Shown piece after piece: positions 17,072 to 24,927 of a stretch of 33,449 nt of DNA. Where the stretch lies: NCBI RefSeq assembly GCF_017995835.1, contig NZ_JAGOID010000024.1, forward strand, positions 1 to 33,449, read 5' to 3'. The number at the start of each line of letters is the position of its first letter. Within the stretch, counting starts at the first letter, position 1. The notes below the pieces were generated by a model. That model was not told where the DNA came from, ran no database searches, and saw only the letters and a program-made list of their open reading frames with translations. The position numbers were made by a program, and so were the translations under genes. The stretch comes from Amaricoccus sp. (GTDB lineage Bacteria > Pseudomonadota > Alphaproteobacteria > Rhodobacterales > Rhodobacteraceae).

Positions 17072-17221
17072 ATGACCCGCAGGACCCCCGCCCGCCCGCT
17101 CCGCCTCGCCGTGCTCCTCGTCGCCGCGGCGCTTGCCGCAAGCTGCGGCGGCGTCGATGACGGAACCCGCTGCGACGACGGCGGCTCCGGCGGCAGGGTC
17201 GTCCACGGCGTCTGCCTCTGA
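17072..17221 (+). CDS. Small lipoprotein, 49 residues
   Basis: A short gene that is easy to miss. The product begins MTRRTPARPLRLAVLLV, continues with a hydrophobic helix AAALAAS and then a lipobox Cys (LAAS-C), so it should be lipidated and anchored after signal peptidase II cleavage. The mature peptide is only about 25 residues (CGGVDDGTRCDDGGSGG…GVCL) and contains two further Cys. An in-frame ATG at 17060 would add four residues. It follows the GNAT gene by 76 bp on the same strand. No function can be assigned; tiny Cys-containing lipoproteins of this sort are common but poorly annotated. Confidence 0.6.
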   Translation: MTRRTPARPLRLAVLLVAAALAASCGGVDDGTRCDDGGSGGRVVHGVCL

Positions 17222-17283
17222 CCGGCCTTCCCGGCGAATCCGTCCGCAACCTCGGGTCGGACGTCTCCGACGACGCCCGACCA

Positions 17284-17424
17284 TGATACCGGCGGGCTCA
17301 TGAAACGACTCGCGGACCTTTTTGACCTTTGCCATTTTTATCGTGTGTACTCAGGTAGTTACCCTATCTATCACGCGTGCTAGCCCGTGTTGCGCTGGGT
17401 GGCTTGGTAGACTCGCCGGTATGA
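17284..17424 (+). repeat. MITE-like intergenic repeat, copy 2 (141 bp)
   Basis: Same element as at 4105 and 20640. Left end TGATACCGGCGGGCTC; right end CGCCGGTATGA, whose reverse complement TCATACCGGCG matches the left end. Copies 2 and 3 differ at only about ten positions. GACTC sites lie near both ends. It ends 79 bp before the ppk start. Confidence 0.88.
17322..17351 (+). promoter_or_regulatory. Possible outward promoter inside MITE copy 2
   Basis: TTGACC, an 18-bp spacer and TGTACT resemble a sigma-70 -35/-10 pair pointing toward ppk. Copy 3 has the same layout (TTGACC at 20678, TGTATT at 20702). Copy 1 keeps TGTATT but has TTCGAT in place of the -35. This is based only on sequence similarity. 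Confidence 0.35.
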
Positions 17425-17503
17425 CACGAAGGCGCGACGCTCCCGGCCCTTGCGCCCCGGCCTCGCGCCCCTAGAATCGATCTGCCCCGCCGGGAGACAC
17501 ACG

Positions 17504-19705
17504 ATGTTGCAGACCGCTCCAGCCGACGTCGTCGACGCCGACTTCCTCAATTCCGAGACCCCGCCGGCGCGCGAGCGTCCCGGCTTCGACCCGACGGAAC
17601 CCGACCGCTTCATCAACCGCGAGCTGTCCTGGCTGGCCTTCAACTGGCGCGTCATGGCCGAGGCGGAGAACCCGGCGACGCCGCTGCTCGAACGCGTGCG
17701 CTTCCTGTCGATCTCGGGCTCGAACCTCGACGAGTTCTATTCCGTCCGCGTCGCCGGCCTGCGTGGCCTCGTCCGCGAGGGCGTCGCGGCGCAGAGCGCC
17801 GACCGTCTCTCCGCCGCCGAGCAACTCCACCGCATCGACGCCGACGCCCGGGCGCTGATGCTGCGCCAGCAGGAGTGCTGGGTGACGCTGCGCGAGCTGC
17901 TCCGTCGCGAGGGGATCGACATCCTCGGCCCCGCCGACGTCCGCCCCGCCGACGCGCGCATGCTCGAGACCTATTTCTTCGAGCAGGTGTTCCCGATCCT
18001 CTCGCCGCTCGCCATCGACCCGGCGCATCCCTTTCCCTTCATCGCCAACGGCGGCTTCGCCATGGGGCTCCAGCTCCGGCGCGAGGAGGACGACGAGGTG
18101 CTGGAGGCGCTGCTGCCGGTGCCGAACCAGGTGCCGCGCATGCTCGCCCTCGCAGCGGGGCCGAAGGGCGAGGCGCGCTTCCTGCCGCTCGAGGCGCTGC
18201 TGGAGCTGTTCCTCGACCGGCTGTTCCCCGGCTACGTCGTGCTCGGCACCTGCGCCTTCCGGGTTCTGCGCGACAGCGACCTCGAGGTCGAGGAGGAGGC
18301 CGAGGATCTCGTGCGCGAGTTCGAGACCGCGCTGAAACGCCGCCGTCGCGGCGGGGTGATCCGCATGAAGATCACCGCCGGCGCGCCCGCCGACCTGCGC
18401 CGGCTGATCGTGCGCTCGCTCGGGGTGGCCGACGACGAGGCGCTCGACGTGCCGGGCATCATCGGCCTCGCCGATCTCGCCGAGCTTTGCCGCCTGCCGC
18501 GGCCCGACCTGCTCTGGCGCCCGTTCACCCCCCGCGTGCCCGAGCGCGTGCAGGATTTCGAGGGCGACATCTTCGCGGCGATCCGCCAGAAGGACATGCT
18601 GCTGCACCACCCCTACGAGTCCTTCGGCATCGTCGTGGGCTTTCTCCAGCAGGCGGCGCGCGACCCCGACGTGGTGGCGATCAAGCAGACGCTCTACCGC
18701 ACCTCGCGCGACAGCCCGATCGTCGCCGCGCTCTGCGAGGCGGCCGAGGACGGAAAATCCGTCACCGCGCTGGTGGAGCTGAAGGCCCGCTTCGACGAGG
18801 CCGCCAACATCCGCCAGTCCCGCAGGCTGGAGCGCGCCGGCGCGCAGGTCGTCTACGGCTTCATCGACTGGAAGACCCACGCCAAGATCTCGACCGTGGT
18901 CCGGCGCGAGAAGGGCGAGCTCGTCACCTATACCCACTTCGGAACCGGCAACTACCATCCCGGCACCGCAGGCATCTACACCGACCTGTCGCTCTTCACC
19001 TGCGACAAGGCGCTGGGGCGCGACGCGACCAAGGTGTTCAACTACGTCACCGGCTACGTGAAGCCGATCGCGCTCGAGAACCTCGCCATCTCGCCCCACA
19101 TGATCAAGCCGCGCATCCTCGCCGGGCTGGAGGCGGAGATCGAGCACGCGCGCGCCGGCCGACCGGCGCAGGTCTGGGTCAAGCTCAACGCCGTCACCGA
19201 TCCGACGGTGATCGACGCGCTCTATGCCGCGAGCCAGGCCGGGGTGAAGATCGACATGGTGGTGCGCGGCATTTGCTCGCTCCGCGCCGGCGTGAAGGGG
19301 CTCTCCGACAACATCCGAGTGAAGTCGATCATCGGGCGGTTCCTGGAGCACAGCCGCATCGTCTGCTTCGGCGCCGGCCACGGCCTGCCGTCGCCGCAGG
19401 CGCGGGTCTACATCTCTTCGGCCGACTGGATGGAGCGCAACCTCGATCGCCGCATCGAGACCCTGGTCGAGATCGTCAACCCGACGGTGCACGCCCAGAT
19501 CATCGACCAGGTCATGGCGGCGAACATGGCGGACCAGGCGCAGAGCTGGGTGGCGCAGGCCGATGGCTCCTACCGCCGCCATACCTCCGAGGAGGGCGCC
19601 CGGCTGTTTTCCTGCCACCGCTTCTTCATGGAGAACCCCTCGCTCTCCGGCCGCGGCCGCGCCGGCGCCCGAGACGTGATCGGTCTCGTCCATTCGGAGG
19701 GTTAG
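17504..19705 (+). CDS. ppk: Polyphosphate kinase 1
   Basis: PPK1 reversibly polymerises the gamma-phosphate of ATP into polyphosphate at the inner membrane or in granules. The 733-residue protein has the four-domain layout: N-terminal domain (FINRELSWLAFNWRVMAEA, SGSNLDEFYSVRVAGL), head domain (DPAHPFPFIANG) and two phospholipase-D-like C-terminal domains. The phosphorylated His is H459 in THAKISTVVRR and the second catalytic His is H616 in LEHSRIVCFG; their 157-residue spacing equals that of E. coli H435/H592. YTHFGTGNYHPGTAGIYTD is the conserved segment after H459. The ATG at 17504 has GGGAGA upstream. A MITE-like repeat lies immediately upstream, and ppx, often adjacent, is on the other strand 5.5 kb away. 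Confidence 0.97.
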   Translation: MLQTAPADVVDADFLNSETPPARERPGFDPTEPDRFINRELSWLAFNWRVMAEAENPATPLLERVRFLSISGSNLDEFYSVRVAGLRGLVREGVAAQSADRLSAAEQLHRIDADARALMLRQQECWVTLRELLRREGIDILGPADVRPADARMLETYFFEQVFPILSPLAIDPAHPFPFIANGGFAMGLQLRREEDDEVLEALLPVPNQVPRMLALAAGPKGEARFLPLEALLELFLDRLFPGYVVLGTCAFRVLRDSDLEVEEEAEDLVREFETALKRRRRGGVIRMKITAGAPADLRRLIVRSLGVADDEALDVPGIIGLADLAELCRLPRPDLLWRPFTPRVPERVQDFEGDIFAAIRQKDMLLHHPYESFGIVVGFLQQAARDPDVVAIKQTLYRTSRDSPIVAALCEAAEDGKSVTALVELKARFDEAANIRQSRRLERAGAQVVYGFIDWKTHAKISTVVRREKGELVTYTHFGTGNYHPGTAGIYTDLSLFTCDKALGRDATKVFNYVTGYVKPIALENLAISPHMIKPRILAGLEAEIEHARAGRPAQVWVKLNAVTDPTVIDALYAASQAGVKIDMVVRGICSLRAGVKGLSDNIRVKSIIGRFLEHSRIVCFGAGHGLPSPQARVYISSADWMERNLDRRIETLVEIVNPTVHAQIIDQVMAANMADQAQSWVAQADGSYRRHTSEEGARLFSCHRFFMENPSLSGRGRAGARDVIGLVHSEG

Positions 19706-19855
19706 CCGGCGCCCCCGCGACGGGCCTGCGCCGTTCCTCGGGACACAGGCGGTGGCTGTAGCGTCGGGAGCACACCCGCAACAGAACTGTCGGTGACACG
19801 TCAATTTGGCCGGTCTTCGTAGCAAGTCGTTTGTCCGCTGGCGCGTCGAGCGGGA

Positions 19856-20062
19856 TCACGCGGCCAGCTCGGTATCGGCGACCGGCGTGGCGTCGGCCTG
19901 GTAGCGGCCGATGCAGCGCGGTCCATGGAACAGGGCCAGGCGGCCGTCGGCGTAACGCCGGACCTGGACCGTGGCCCTGACGTAGTGGGCCCGCAGCCGG
20001 CTCGGCGGGATCTGCCCACCTCTTTCGATTGCCCTGCATGCCAGAACCGCTTTCGCTTGCAA
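19856..20062 (-). pseudogene. Transposase C-terminal remnant (ISNCY/integrase-core type)
   Basis: The minus strand carries an isolated fragment that includes LRAHYVRATVQVRRYADG and LALFHGPRCIGRY, the conserved tail found after the DDE integrase core of ISNCY-like transposases (HYV[KR]A-x-V-x-V-x(2)-Y-x-DG-x-LA-x-FHGPR). The catalytic domain and N-terminus are missing: upstream, toward 20100, lies the cold-shock gene leader. The bases from about 19780 to 19855 probably belong to the former IS end. The exact IS family is uncertain because only the tail is present. Confidence 0.65.
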
Positions 20063-20207
20063 TCTGCCGCGTGGTGCGCCATCTAGGCCGCGCTACGTTA
20101 CCTCAATCGCTACTGTCTCCGTCGCAGGCTTCAGTCACCCGATTTTGCTCTGACCGACGCCGGGCTGCCGCATGTCGCGGGCAGCAACCAAGACAGGAGA
20201 CCTCGCG

Positions 20208-20417
20208 ATGGCCAACGGCACCGTGAAATGGTTCAACGCCACCAAGGGCTTCGGCTTCATTCAGCCGGAGAAGGGCTCGAAGGACGTCTTCGTGCACATC
20301 TCGGCGCTCGAGCGCGCCGGCATCAGCCACCTCGATGATGGCCAGAAGGTGACCTTCGACATCGAATCCGGCCGCGACGGCCGCGAGTCGGCGTCGAACC
20401 TCGCCCTCGTCAAGTGA
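20208..20417 (+). CDS. Cold-shock-domain protein (CspA family)
   Basis: A 69-residue nucleic-acid chaperone made of one cold-shock domain. RNP1 is KGFGFI and RNP2 is VFVHIS, within GTVKWFNATKGFGFIQPEKG at the N-terminus; LDDGQKVTFDIE and the final SASNLALVK are typical of alphaproteobacterial Csp proteins. The ATG at 20208 is preceded by AGGAGA, and the upstream in-frame ATG at 20172 lacks conserved sequence. The long leader may confer cold regulation, as in cspA, but no cold-box was identified. Genomes usually carry several paralogues, so no numbered symbol is given. Confidence 0.95.
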   Translation: MANGTVKWFNATKGFGFIQPEKGSKDVFVHISALERAGISHLDDGQKVTFDIESGRDGRESASNLALVK

Positions 20418-20429
20418 TCGTCCCGCGTC

Positions 20430-20450
20430 GGGCGGCGCTTCGCGTCGCCC
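20430..20450 (+). terminator. Hairpin after the cold-shock gene
   Basis: A 9-bp stem (GGGCGGCGC with GCGTCGCCC, one G-U pair) and a TTC loop start 12 bp after the csp stop. There is no T-run, so it may stabilise the 3' end rather than terminate transcription. Confidence 0.45.
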
Positions 20451-20518
20451 GGCGCGCCTGCTCGGGCAGGGTGGGTGATCCACGCATACGGTTTCCGTCC
20501 GAAGGCTTCGGCGTCAGA

Positions 20519-20609
20519 GGTTTACGGCGGATCCTTCGATGCACGCTCCATGCACAACGTATGCACAACGCATATGCCAAGCAAAAGAGTCGGAATTGAA
20601 TCGTTAATG
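20519..20609. repeat. 11-bp-phased ATGCAC element, copy B
   Basis: ATGCAC boxes at 20539, 20550 and 20561 and ATATGC at 20572 repeat the exact 11-bp period of copy A. The flanking GGTTTACG, AAAA, AGTCGG and CGTTAA keep identical offsets, so the two copies align without gaps. It lies between the convergent csp gene and the periplasmic-protein gene, 30 bp before MITE copy 3. Confidence 0.8.
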
Positions 20610-20639
20610 CAGGCGCGAGGCATTCAGGCGGAGGCCGCA

Positions 20640-20779
20640 TGATGCCGGCGGACTCATGAAACGACTCGCGGACCTTTTTGACCTTTGACGTTTTTATCGT
20701 GTGTATTCAGGTAGTTATCCTACTATCACGCGTGTTAGCTCGTGTTGCGCCGGGTGGCTTGGTAGACTCGCCGGTATGA
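20640..20779 (+). repeat. MITE-like intergenic repeat, copy 3 (140 bp)
   Basis: Third copy of the element at 4105 and 17284, with one single-base deletion (CCTA-CTATC). Left end TGATGCCGGCGGACTC carries one change in the terminal repeat; right end CGCCGGTATGA is intact. The 102 bp between it and the end of the next minus-strand gene hold nothing recognisable. Confidence 0.87.
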
Positions 20780-20881
20780 CCTGCGCCGCGCCGGGATCTC
20801 GTGAATGGCCATGGCCGCATCGAGGCCCGCGGCATCGCGGACCGGACCGGCGCCGCAGTCTCCCGGCGACGCCGGACTACG

Positions 20882-21412
20882 CTACTCCGTGTTCAGCATC
20901 AGGTGTTCGTAGGGCGTCCCGGCCCACATCACGTAGGGCCGCTCGGCATCGGCCGCCGCCTCGCGCGGGTAGCCCTTGAGCAGCGACTTCGCCTCGGCCC
21001 CGACGATCATCACATGCGGCCCGGTGGCGATCCAGTTGTTGTCCGCCGTCTTTTCGGTAGCGAAGGGATCGGTGTTGCTGACGCCTTCGTCCCCGAGCAG
21101 CATGTAGATGAAGCCGAGCTTCTGCGGGGCCTCGCCCTTGCTCATGAGCGCATGCATGAACTCGACGCCGCCGGCGTCGGCGCACATCGGGTTCGTCCCC
21201 GGCTTCATGCAGGTCCAGCCGTTGGACCCCTCCCGCACCGTCTTCATGCCCTCGGCCGTCACCTGCACGAGGGTGGCGTTCTGGAGGATCGACGCCGGCG
21301 CGACGCCCTTCAGCGTCGCGAGGATGTCCTCGGCGGAGGCGTCCTGCGAGAAGCCTGCCGTTCCGGCAAGCATCGACGTCCCGACGATCGCAAGCACAAG
21401 GGTGGGCTTCAT
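20882..21412 (-). CDS. Periplasmic protein of unknown function
   Basis: A 176-residue exported protein. MKPTLVLAIVGTSMLAGTAG, ending in FSQDASA, is a Sec signal peptide. The mature part contains NGWTCMKPGTNPMCADAGGVEFMHA, in which two Cys could form a disulfide, and the conserved-looking blocks LGFIYMLLGDEGVSNTDPFA, GPHVMIVGAEAKSL and PYVMWAGTPYEHLM. Similar uncharacterised secreted proteins with the CM-PMC pair and a WxGTPYxHLM ending occur in many proteobacteria; no biochemical role is known to me. AAGGA lies 8 nt before the ATG. It is monocistronic, 150 bp downstream of metR on the same strand. Confidence 0.8.
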   Translation of the reverse strand: MKPTLVLAIVGTSMLAGTAGFSQDASAEDILATLKGVAPASILQNATLVQVTAEGMKTVREGSNGWTCMKPGTNPMCADAGGVEFMHALMSKGEAPQKLGFIYMLLGDEGVSNTDPFATEKTADNNWIATGPHVMIVGAEAKSLLKGYPREAAADAERPYVMWAGTPYEHLMLNTE

Positions 21413-21562
21413 GGTAAGGTCCTTCGATGTGAGGTCCTCGCCACCGCGGCCGCGCTCCCGCGCGAAGGCGGCAGCCGCGACAGTCTACGCTCATCCCCCC
21501 GGCTTTGGTAGGCGTGCAGGAGCTTTTGCCACGGCGCGGCGGGCCGCTTCCGCGCCGCGCTG

Positions 21563-22441
21563 TCAGGCTGACCGGGCGAGCCGCAGAAACCCCTCGACGA
21601 AGTCGGGCGTCGCGTCCTCGGCCCGGCGGCCGACATGGATGCTCTTGCCGATCCCCTCGGGCCCGAGGCGCAGCGAGCGGATCGGCAGGCTGGCCCGGTA
21701 TTCCGCGATCAGCCAGTCCGGCAGCGCGGTCACGCCCCGGCCCGCCGCCACCATCTGCAACATGATGTCGGTGGTCTCGATCACCTTCACCGCCCGCGGC
21801 AGGCAGCCCGCCGGGACCAGGAACCGGGTGTAGATGTCGAGCCGCTCGGGCGACACCGGATAGGTGATGAGCACCTCGCCCGTCAGGTCGCCCGGCGCCG
21901 CGACCTCGCCGGCGAGCGCGTGGTCGCTGCTCACGGCGAGGCGCATCTCGTAGTCGAAGACCGGCTCGTAGGCGAGGCCGGGACGCTTCACCGGATCTGG
22001 CGTGATCAGGATGTCGATCTCGTGCGCGAGCAGGGCGCCGACGCCGCCGAACTGGAACGCCTGCCGCACGTCGACGTCGACCTGCGGCCAGTCGCGCAGA
22101 TAGGGCTCGACCACCCGCAGCAGCCAACGGTAGCACGGGTGGCATTCCATCCCGATGCGCAGCATCCCGCGCTGTCCGCGCGCGAAATCGGCGAGCGTGG
22201 CCTCGGCCTGCTCGAGCTGCGGCAGGACCCGCTGCGCCAGGCCGATCAGGTGCCGCCCCGCCTGTGTCGGCCGCAGCCCGCGCCCCTCCTTCTTCCAGAG
22301 AGCCACGCCGGCCTGCGCCTCCAGCCGCCGGATCGCATGGCTCAGCGCCGACTGGGTCAGGTGCAGCGCATCGGCCGCCGCGGTGACGCTGCCGAGCCGG
22401 TCGGTCTCGCGCAGGATCGCGAGGTGCTGGCGCTCGATCAT
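21563..22441 (-). CDS. metR: LysR-type transcriptional regulator, MetR-like
   Basis: MetR activates methionine-biosynthesis genes with homocysteine as co-regulator. The 292-residue protein starts MIERQHLAILRETDRLGSVT and has the winged helix-turn-helix AAADALHLTQSALSHAIRRLE. The effector domain includes GMECHPCYRWL, matching the IECHSC-x-WL segment of E. coli MetR, then LITPDPVKRPGL, FDYEMRLAV and TYPVSPERLD, all aligned with MetR. The ATG at 22441 was chosen because GGAGG lies 8 nt upstream; the longer start at 22459 would engulf it, and MIE-x(2)-HL is the family N-terminus. It is the last gene of a probable metZ-folE2-metR operon (85 bp after folE2). Metabolic context supports MetR rather than a generic LysR. 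Confidence 0.85.
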   Translation of the reverse strand: MIERQHLAILRETDRLGSVTAAADALHLTQSALSHAIRRLEAQAGVALWKKEGRGLRPTQAGRHLIGLAQRVLPQLEQAEATLADFARGQRGMLRIGMECHPCYRWLLRVVEPYLRDWPQVDVDVRQAFQFGGVGALLAHEIDILITPDPVKRPGLAYEPVFDYEMRLAVSSDHALAGEVAAPGDLTGEVLITYPVSPERLDIYTRFLVPAGCLPRAVKVIETTDIMLQMVAAGRGVTALPDWLIAEYRASLPIRSLRLGPEGIGKSIHVGRRAEDATPDFVEGFLRLARSA

Positions 22442-22526
22442 CGCATGAACCTCCGTCATTGCGGGAAGCCCCGCGCCGTGCCGTCAGTGCTGCGTCGACG
22501 GGTGCGACTGACGCCGCGCGTCCCGG

Positions 22527-23498
22527 TCAGCCCACGTGCCGCAGCGTGTCGAAGAGGCGGGGATCGTAGCTCGTCTGCCGGAAGGTCTCGCCCCGGGTCA
22601 GGATCGACACCGCGTCGTGGCTGTGCAGCGATTCCTGGTGGCTCGCGATCACCCGGAAGTCGCCGACCCGGGGCTCGGCCTCCAGCTCGGCGCAGAGGAG
22701 CCGCACGGCGTCCTCGACGAAGACCGGGTTCGCGCCGTTCAGCTCGGCGAAGGCCTGCTCGTCCTCGCGTTTGACCATCACCTGCGTCTCGGTCGGGATC
22801 GCCCGGTTGCAGAGCGCCACCAGATCCTCGAACCACAGCCGCCCGGCGCCGACCAGCTCCACCGAGACCCGCGCCACGGAGCGTTGCGCGTGGGGGGTGG
22901 CGAGCTGCCCGCGCGTCTCGCGGGCATGCTCGGCCAGTTCCAGCGAGCAGGGACAGGTCGAGGAATAGACGTAGTCGAGATGCACGATCCGCTGCGCGCG
23001 CCCGCGTTCGCGGATCATCTCCAGCGCCACGTCGTAGTACTGCCAGCCCTCCAGCCCGCTGCGCAGCGACCGGCGCAGCATCGGATAGCGCAGGCGCATC
23101 TGCAAACGCGCGTCGAAGCTGCCGAGGTCGGTCTCGTAGCTGTCGAGGACGGCGCCGATCACGTCGAAGGAGAACGAGGTTTCGGCGTGCTTGTAGAAGG
23201 AGCGGATGATCCGGCTCATGTTGATGCCGCGCTTGTTCGCCTCGAGCGACACCGAGCCGGTCACCGCGGTCTCCAGCGTCAGTTCGCCCCCCTCGCGGGC
23301 GTGGAAGCGCACCGGCAGGCGGAAATTGGCGATGCCGACATGCTGGATCTCGGCCCGTGCGCCGCGGATGCCGCTCGCCGGGCCGTTCTGGAGGTCGGGC
23401 AGGGTGGCGACATAGGCCGCGTCGGCCGCGAACCCGTCCGGGTAGTCGCGCGAAAGCGCCGTGGTCGCCGGCTGGGGCGGACGGGTCTCGATCGTCAT
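22527..23498 (-). CDS. folE2: GTP cyclohydrolase I, type IB (FolE2)
   Basis: FolE2 converts GTP to 7,8-dihydroneopterin triphosphate, the first step of tetrahydrofolate (and queuosine) synthesis. It can use metals other than zinc, which distinguishes it from FolE. The 323-residue protein carries PDLQNGPASGIRGARAEIQHVGIANFRLPV, ANKRGINMSRIIRSFYKH and the active-site Cys region VYSSTCPCSLELAEH (Cys182/Cys184). It ends with the metal-binding TPHAQRSVARVSVEL and HDAVSILTRGETF segments. The ATG at 23498 is preceded by GAGGAGAGG. It lies 56 bp after metZ and 85 bp before metR on the same strand. FolE2 is often Zur-regulated; no separate Zur box is visible within the operon. Confidence 0.94.
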   Translation of the reverse strand: MTIETRPPQPATTALSRDYPDGFAADAAYVATLPDLQNGPASGIRGARAEIQHVGIANFRLPVRFHAREGGELTLETAVTGSVSLEANKRGINMSRIIRSFYKHAETSFSFDVIGAVLDSYETDLGSFDARLQMRLRYPMLRRSLRSGLEGWQYYDVALEMIRERGRAQRIVHLDYVYSSTCPCSLELAEHARETRGQLATPHAQRSVARVSVELVGAGRLWFEDLVALCNRAIPTETQVMVKREDEQAFAELNGANPVFVEDAVRLLCAELEAEPRVGDFRVIASHQESLHSHDAVSILTRGETFRQTSYDPRLFDTLRHVG

Positions 23499-23554
23499 GG
23501 TCTCGGCCTCTCCTCGCCCGGCCTCGGCATGGCGGGCCTCAGGAAGAAGGCGCC

Positions 23555-24757
23555 TCACAGCGCCGCGTCAAGTCCCCGGCGCACGTCGGCGACCAGATCG
23601 GCCGGGTCCTCGAGCCCGACGGAGACGCGCACCAGCCCGTCGGAGATGCCGAGCCCGGCGCGCTGCTCCGGCGTCAGCCGCTGGTGCGTCGTCGTCGCCG
23701 GGTGGGTGACGAGCGACTTCGCGTCGCCGAGGTTGTTGGAGATCAGCACGATCCTGAGCGCGTTCAGGAAGCGGAACGCCGCCGGCTTGCCGCCCCCGAG
23801 GTCGAGAGCGAGCATCGTGCCCCCCGTCTCCATCTGCCGCGCCGAGAGCGCGTGCTGCGGATGGTCGGGGCGCCCCGGATAGATGAGCCGCGCCAGCGCC
23901 GGATGCCCGGCCGCCGCCTCGGCGATCGCGGCCGCGGCGGCGGCCTGCGCCCGCACGCGCAGGTCGAGAGTCTCCAGCCCCTTCAGCAGCACCCAGGCGT
24001 TGAACGGGCTCAGCGCGCCGCCGGTGTGCTTCATGAACGGCTCCAGCACGCCACGGATGAAGTCGCGCCGCCCGAGCACGACGCCGCCGAGGCAGCGCCC
24101 CTGGCCGTCGATGTGCTTGGTCGCGGAGTAGATCACCACGTCCGCCCCGAGATCGAGGCTGCGTTGCAGGACCGGCGTCGCGAAGACGTTGTCGGCGACG
24201 ACGAGCGCGCCCTGCGCATGGGCGAGCGCGGCCACGCCGGCGATGTCGATCACCTCGAGCGTCGGATTGGAGATCGACTCGAGGAAGACGAGCTTGGTGT
24301 CGGGCCGGATCGCCGCCTGCCACTGCGCGAGATCGGCACCGTTGACGAAGCTCACCTCGACGCCGAAGCGCGGCAGCAGGTTCTCGACGATGTAGAGGCA
24401 CGAGCCGAAGAGCGCGCGCGCCGAGACGATGTGGTCGCCCGCCTTCAGCGCGGCGAAGAGCGCGCCGTGGACGGCGGCCATGCCGCTTGCGGTGGCGAAG
24501 GCGTCCTCGGCGCCTTCGATGGCGGCGATGCGCTCCTCGAACATCCGCACCGTCGGGTTGCCGTAGCGGGCATAGATGAACTCGTCCTCGCCCGACTTGA
24601 TGAACCGCGCCTCCGCCGCTTCCGCCGAGGGGTAGACGAAGCTCTGGGTGAGGAAGATCGCCTCGGAGGTCTCGGCGAAGCCGCTGCGCTTGACGCCGGC
24701 GTGAACCATCTGGGTCCTCGGGCTCCAGCCCTCGCTCATGCCCTTCTCGTCGCGCAC
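23555..24757 (-). CDS. metZ: O-succinylhomoserine sulfhydrylase
   Basis: MetZ forms homocysteine directly from O-succinylhomoserine and sulfide, bypassing cystathionine. The 400-residue cytoplasmic PLP enzyme belongs to the Cys/Met metabolism family: YARYGNPTVRMFEERIAAIEG, ATASGMAAVHGALFA, ADNVFATPVLQRSLDLGAD, the PLP lysine K214 in YSATKHIDGQGR, and THPATTTHQRLTPEQRAGLG near the end. The GTG at 24757 was preferred because GGAGGG lies 8 nt upstream; an in-frame ATG at 24739 is an alternative. It heads the operon with folE2 and metR. No SAM-II riboswitch and no TGAA-N5-TTCA MetR box are visible in the upstream 170 bp. Confidence 0.94.
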   Translation of the reverse strand: MRDEKGMSEGWSPRTQMVHAGVKRSGFAETSEAIFLTQSFVYPSAEAAEARFIKSGEDEFIYARYGNPTVRMFEERIAAIEGAEDAFATASGMAAVHGALFAALKAGDHIVSARALFGSCLYIVENLLPRFGVEVSFVNGADLAQWQAAIRPDTKLVFLESISNPTLEVIDIAGVAALAHAQGALVVADNVFATPVLQRSLDLGADVVIYSATKHIDGQGRCLGGVVLGRRDFIRGVLEPFMKHTGGALSPFNAWVLLKGLETLDLRVRAQAAAAAAIAEAAAGHPALARLIYPGRPDHPQHALSARQMETGGTMLALDLGGGKPAAFRFLNALRIVLISNNLGDAKSLVTHPATTTHQRLTPEQRAGLGISDGLVRVSVGLEDPADLVADVRRGLDAAL

Positions 24758-24927
24758 GGCGCTTGCCCTCCGACCGGCGTTTCGCTCAGGCGGCGGCCAT
24801 ACGCCCGGGCGCGCCGCCGGTCAATGCGTCGGCACGTCGAGCACGTCGGAGACGGCCTTGACGCGGGCGGGGCGCGCGCGCAGCGTGCGGCGCGCGCCCG
24901 TGCGGGCGGCGGGGACTCGGGACCGGA

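Noticed and set aside
24870..24901. GC-only palindrome (GGGCGCGCGC / GCGCGCGCCC)
   Set aside because: Alternating GC tract; palindromes of this sort arise easily in such composition, and no T-run or conserved loop supports a function.
24758..24927. SAM-II riboswitch or MetR box upstream of metZ
   Set aside because: No SAM-II pseudoknot pattern and no TGAA-N5-TTCA sequence in this interval.
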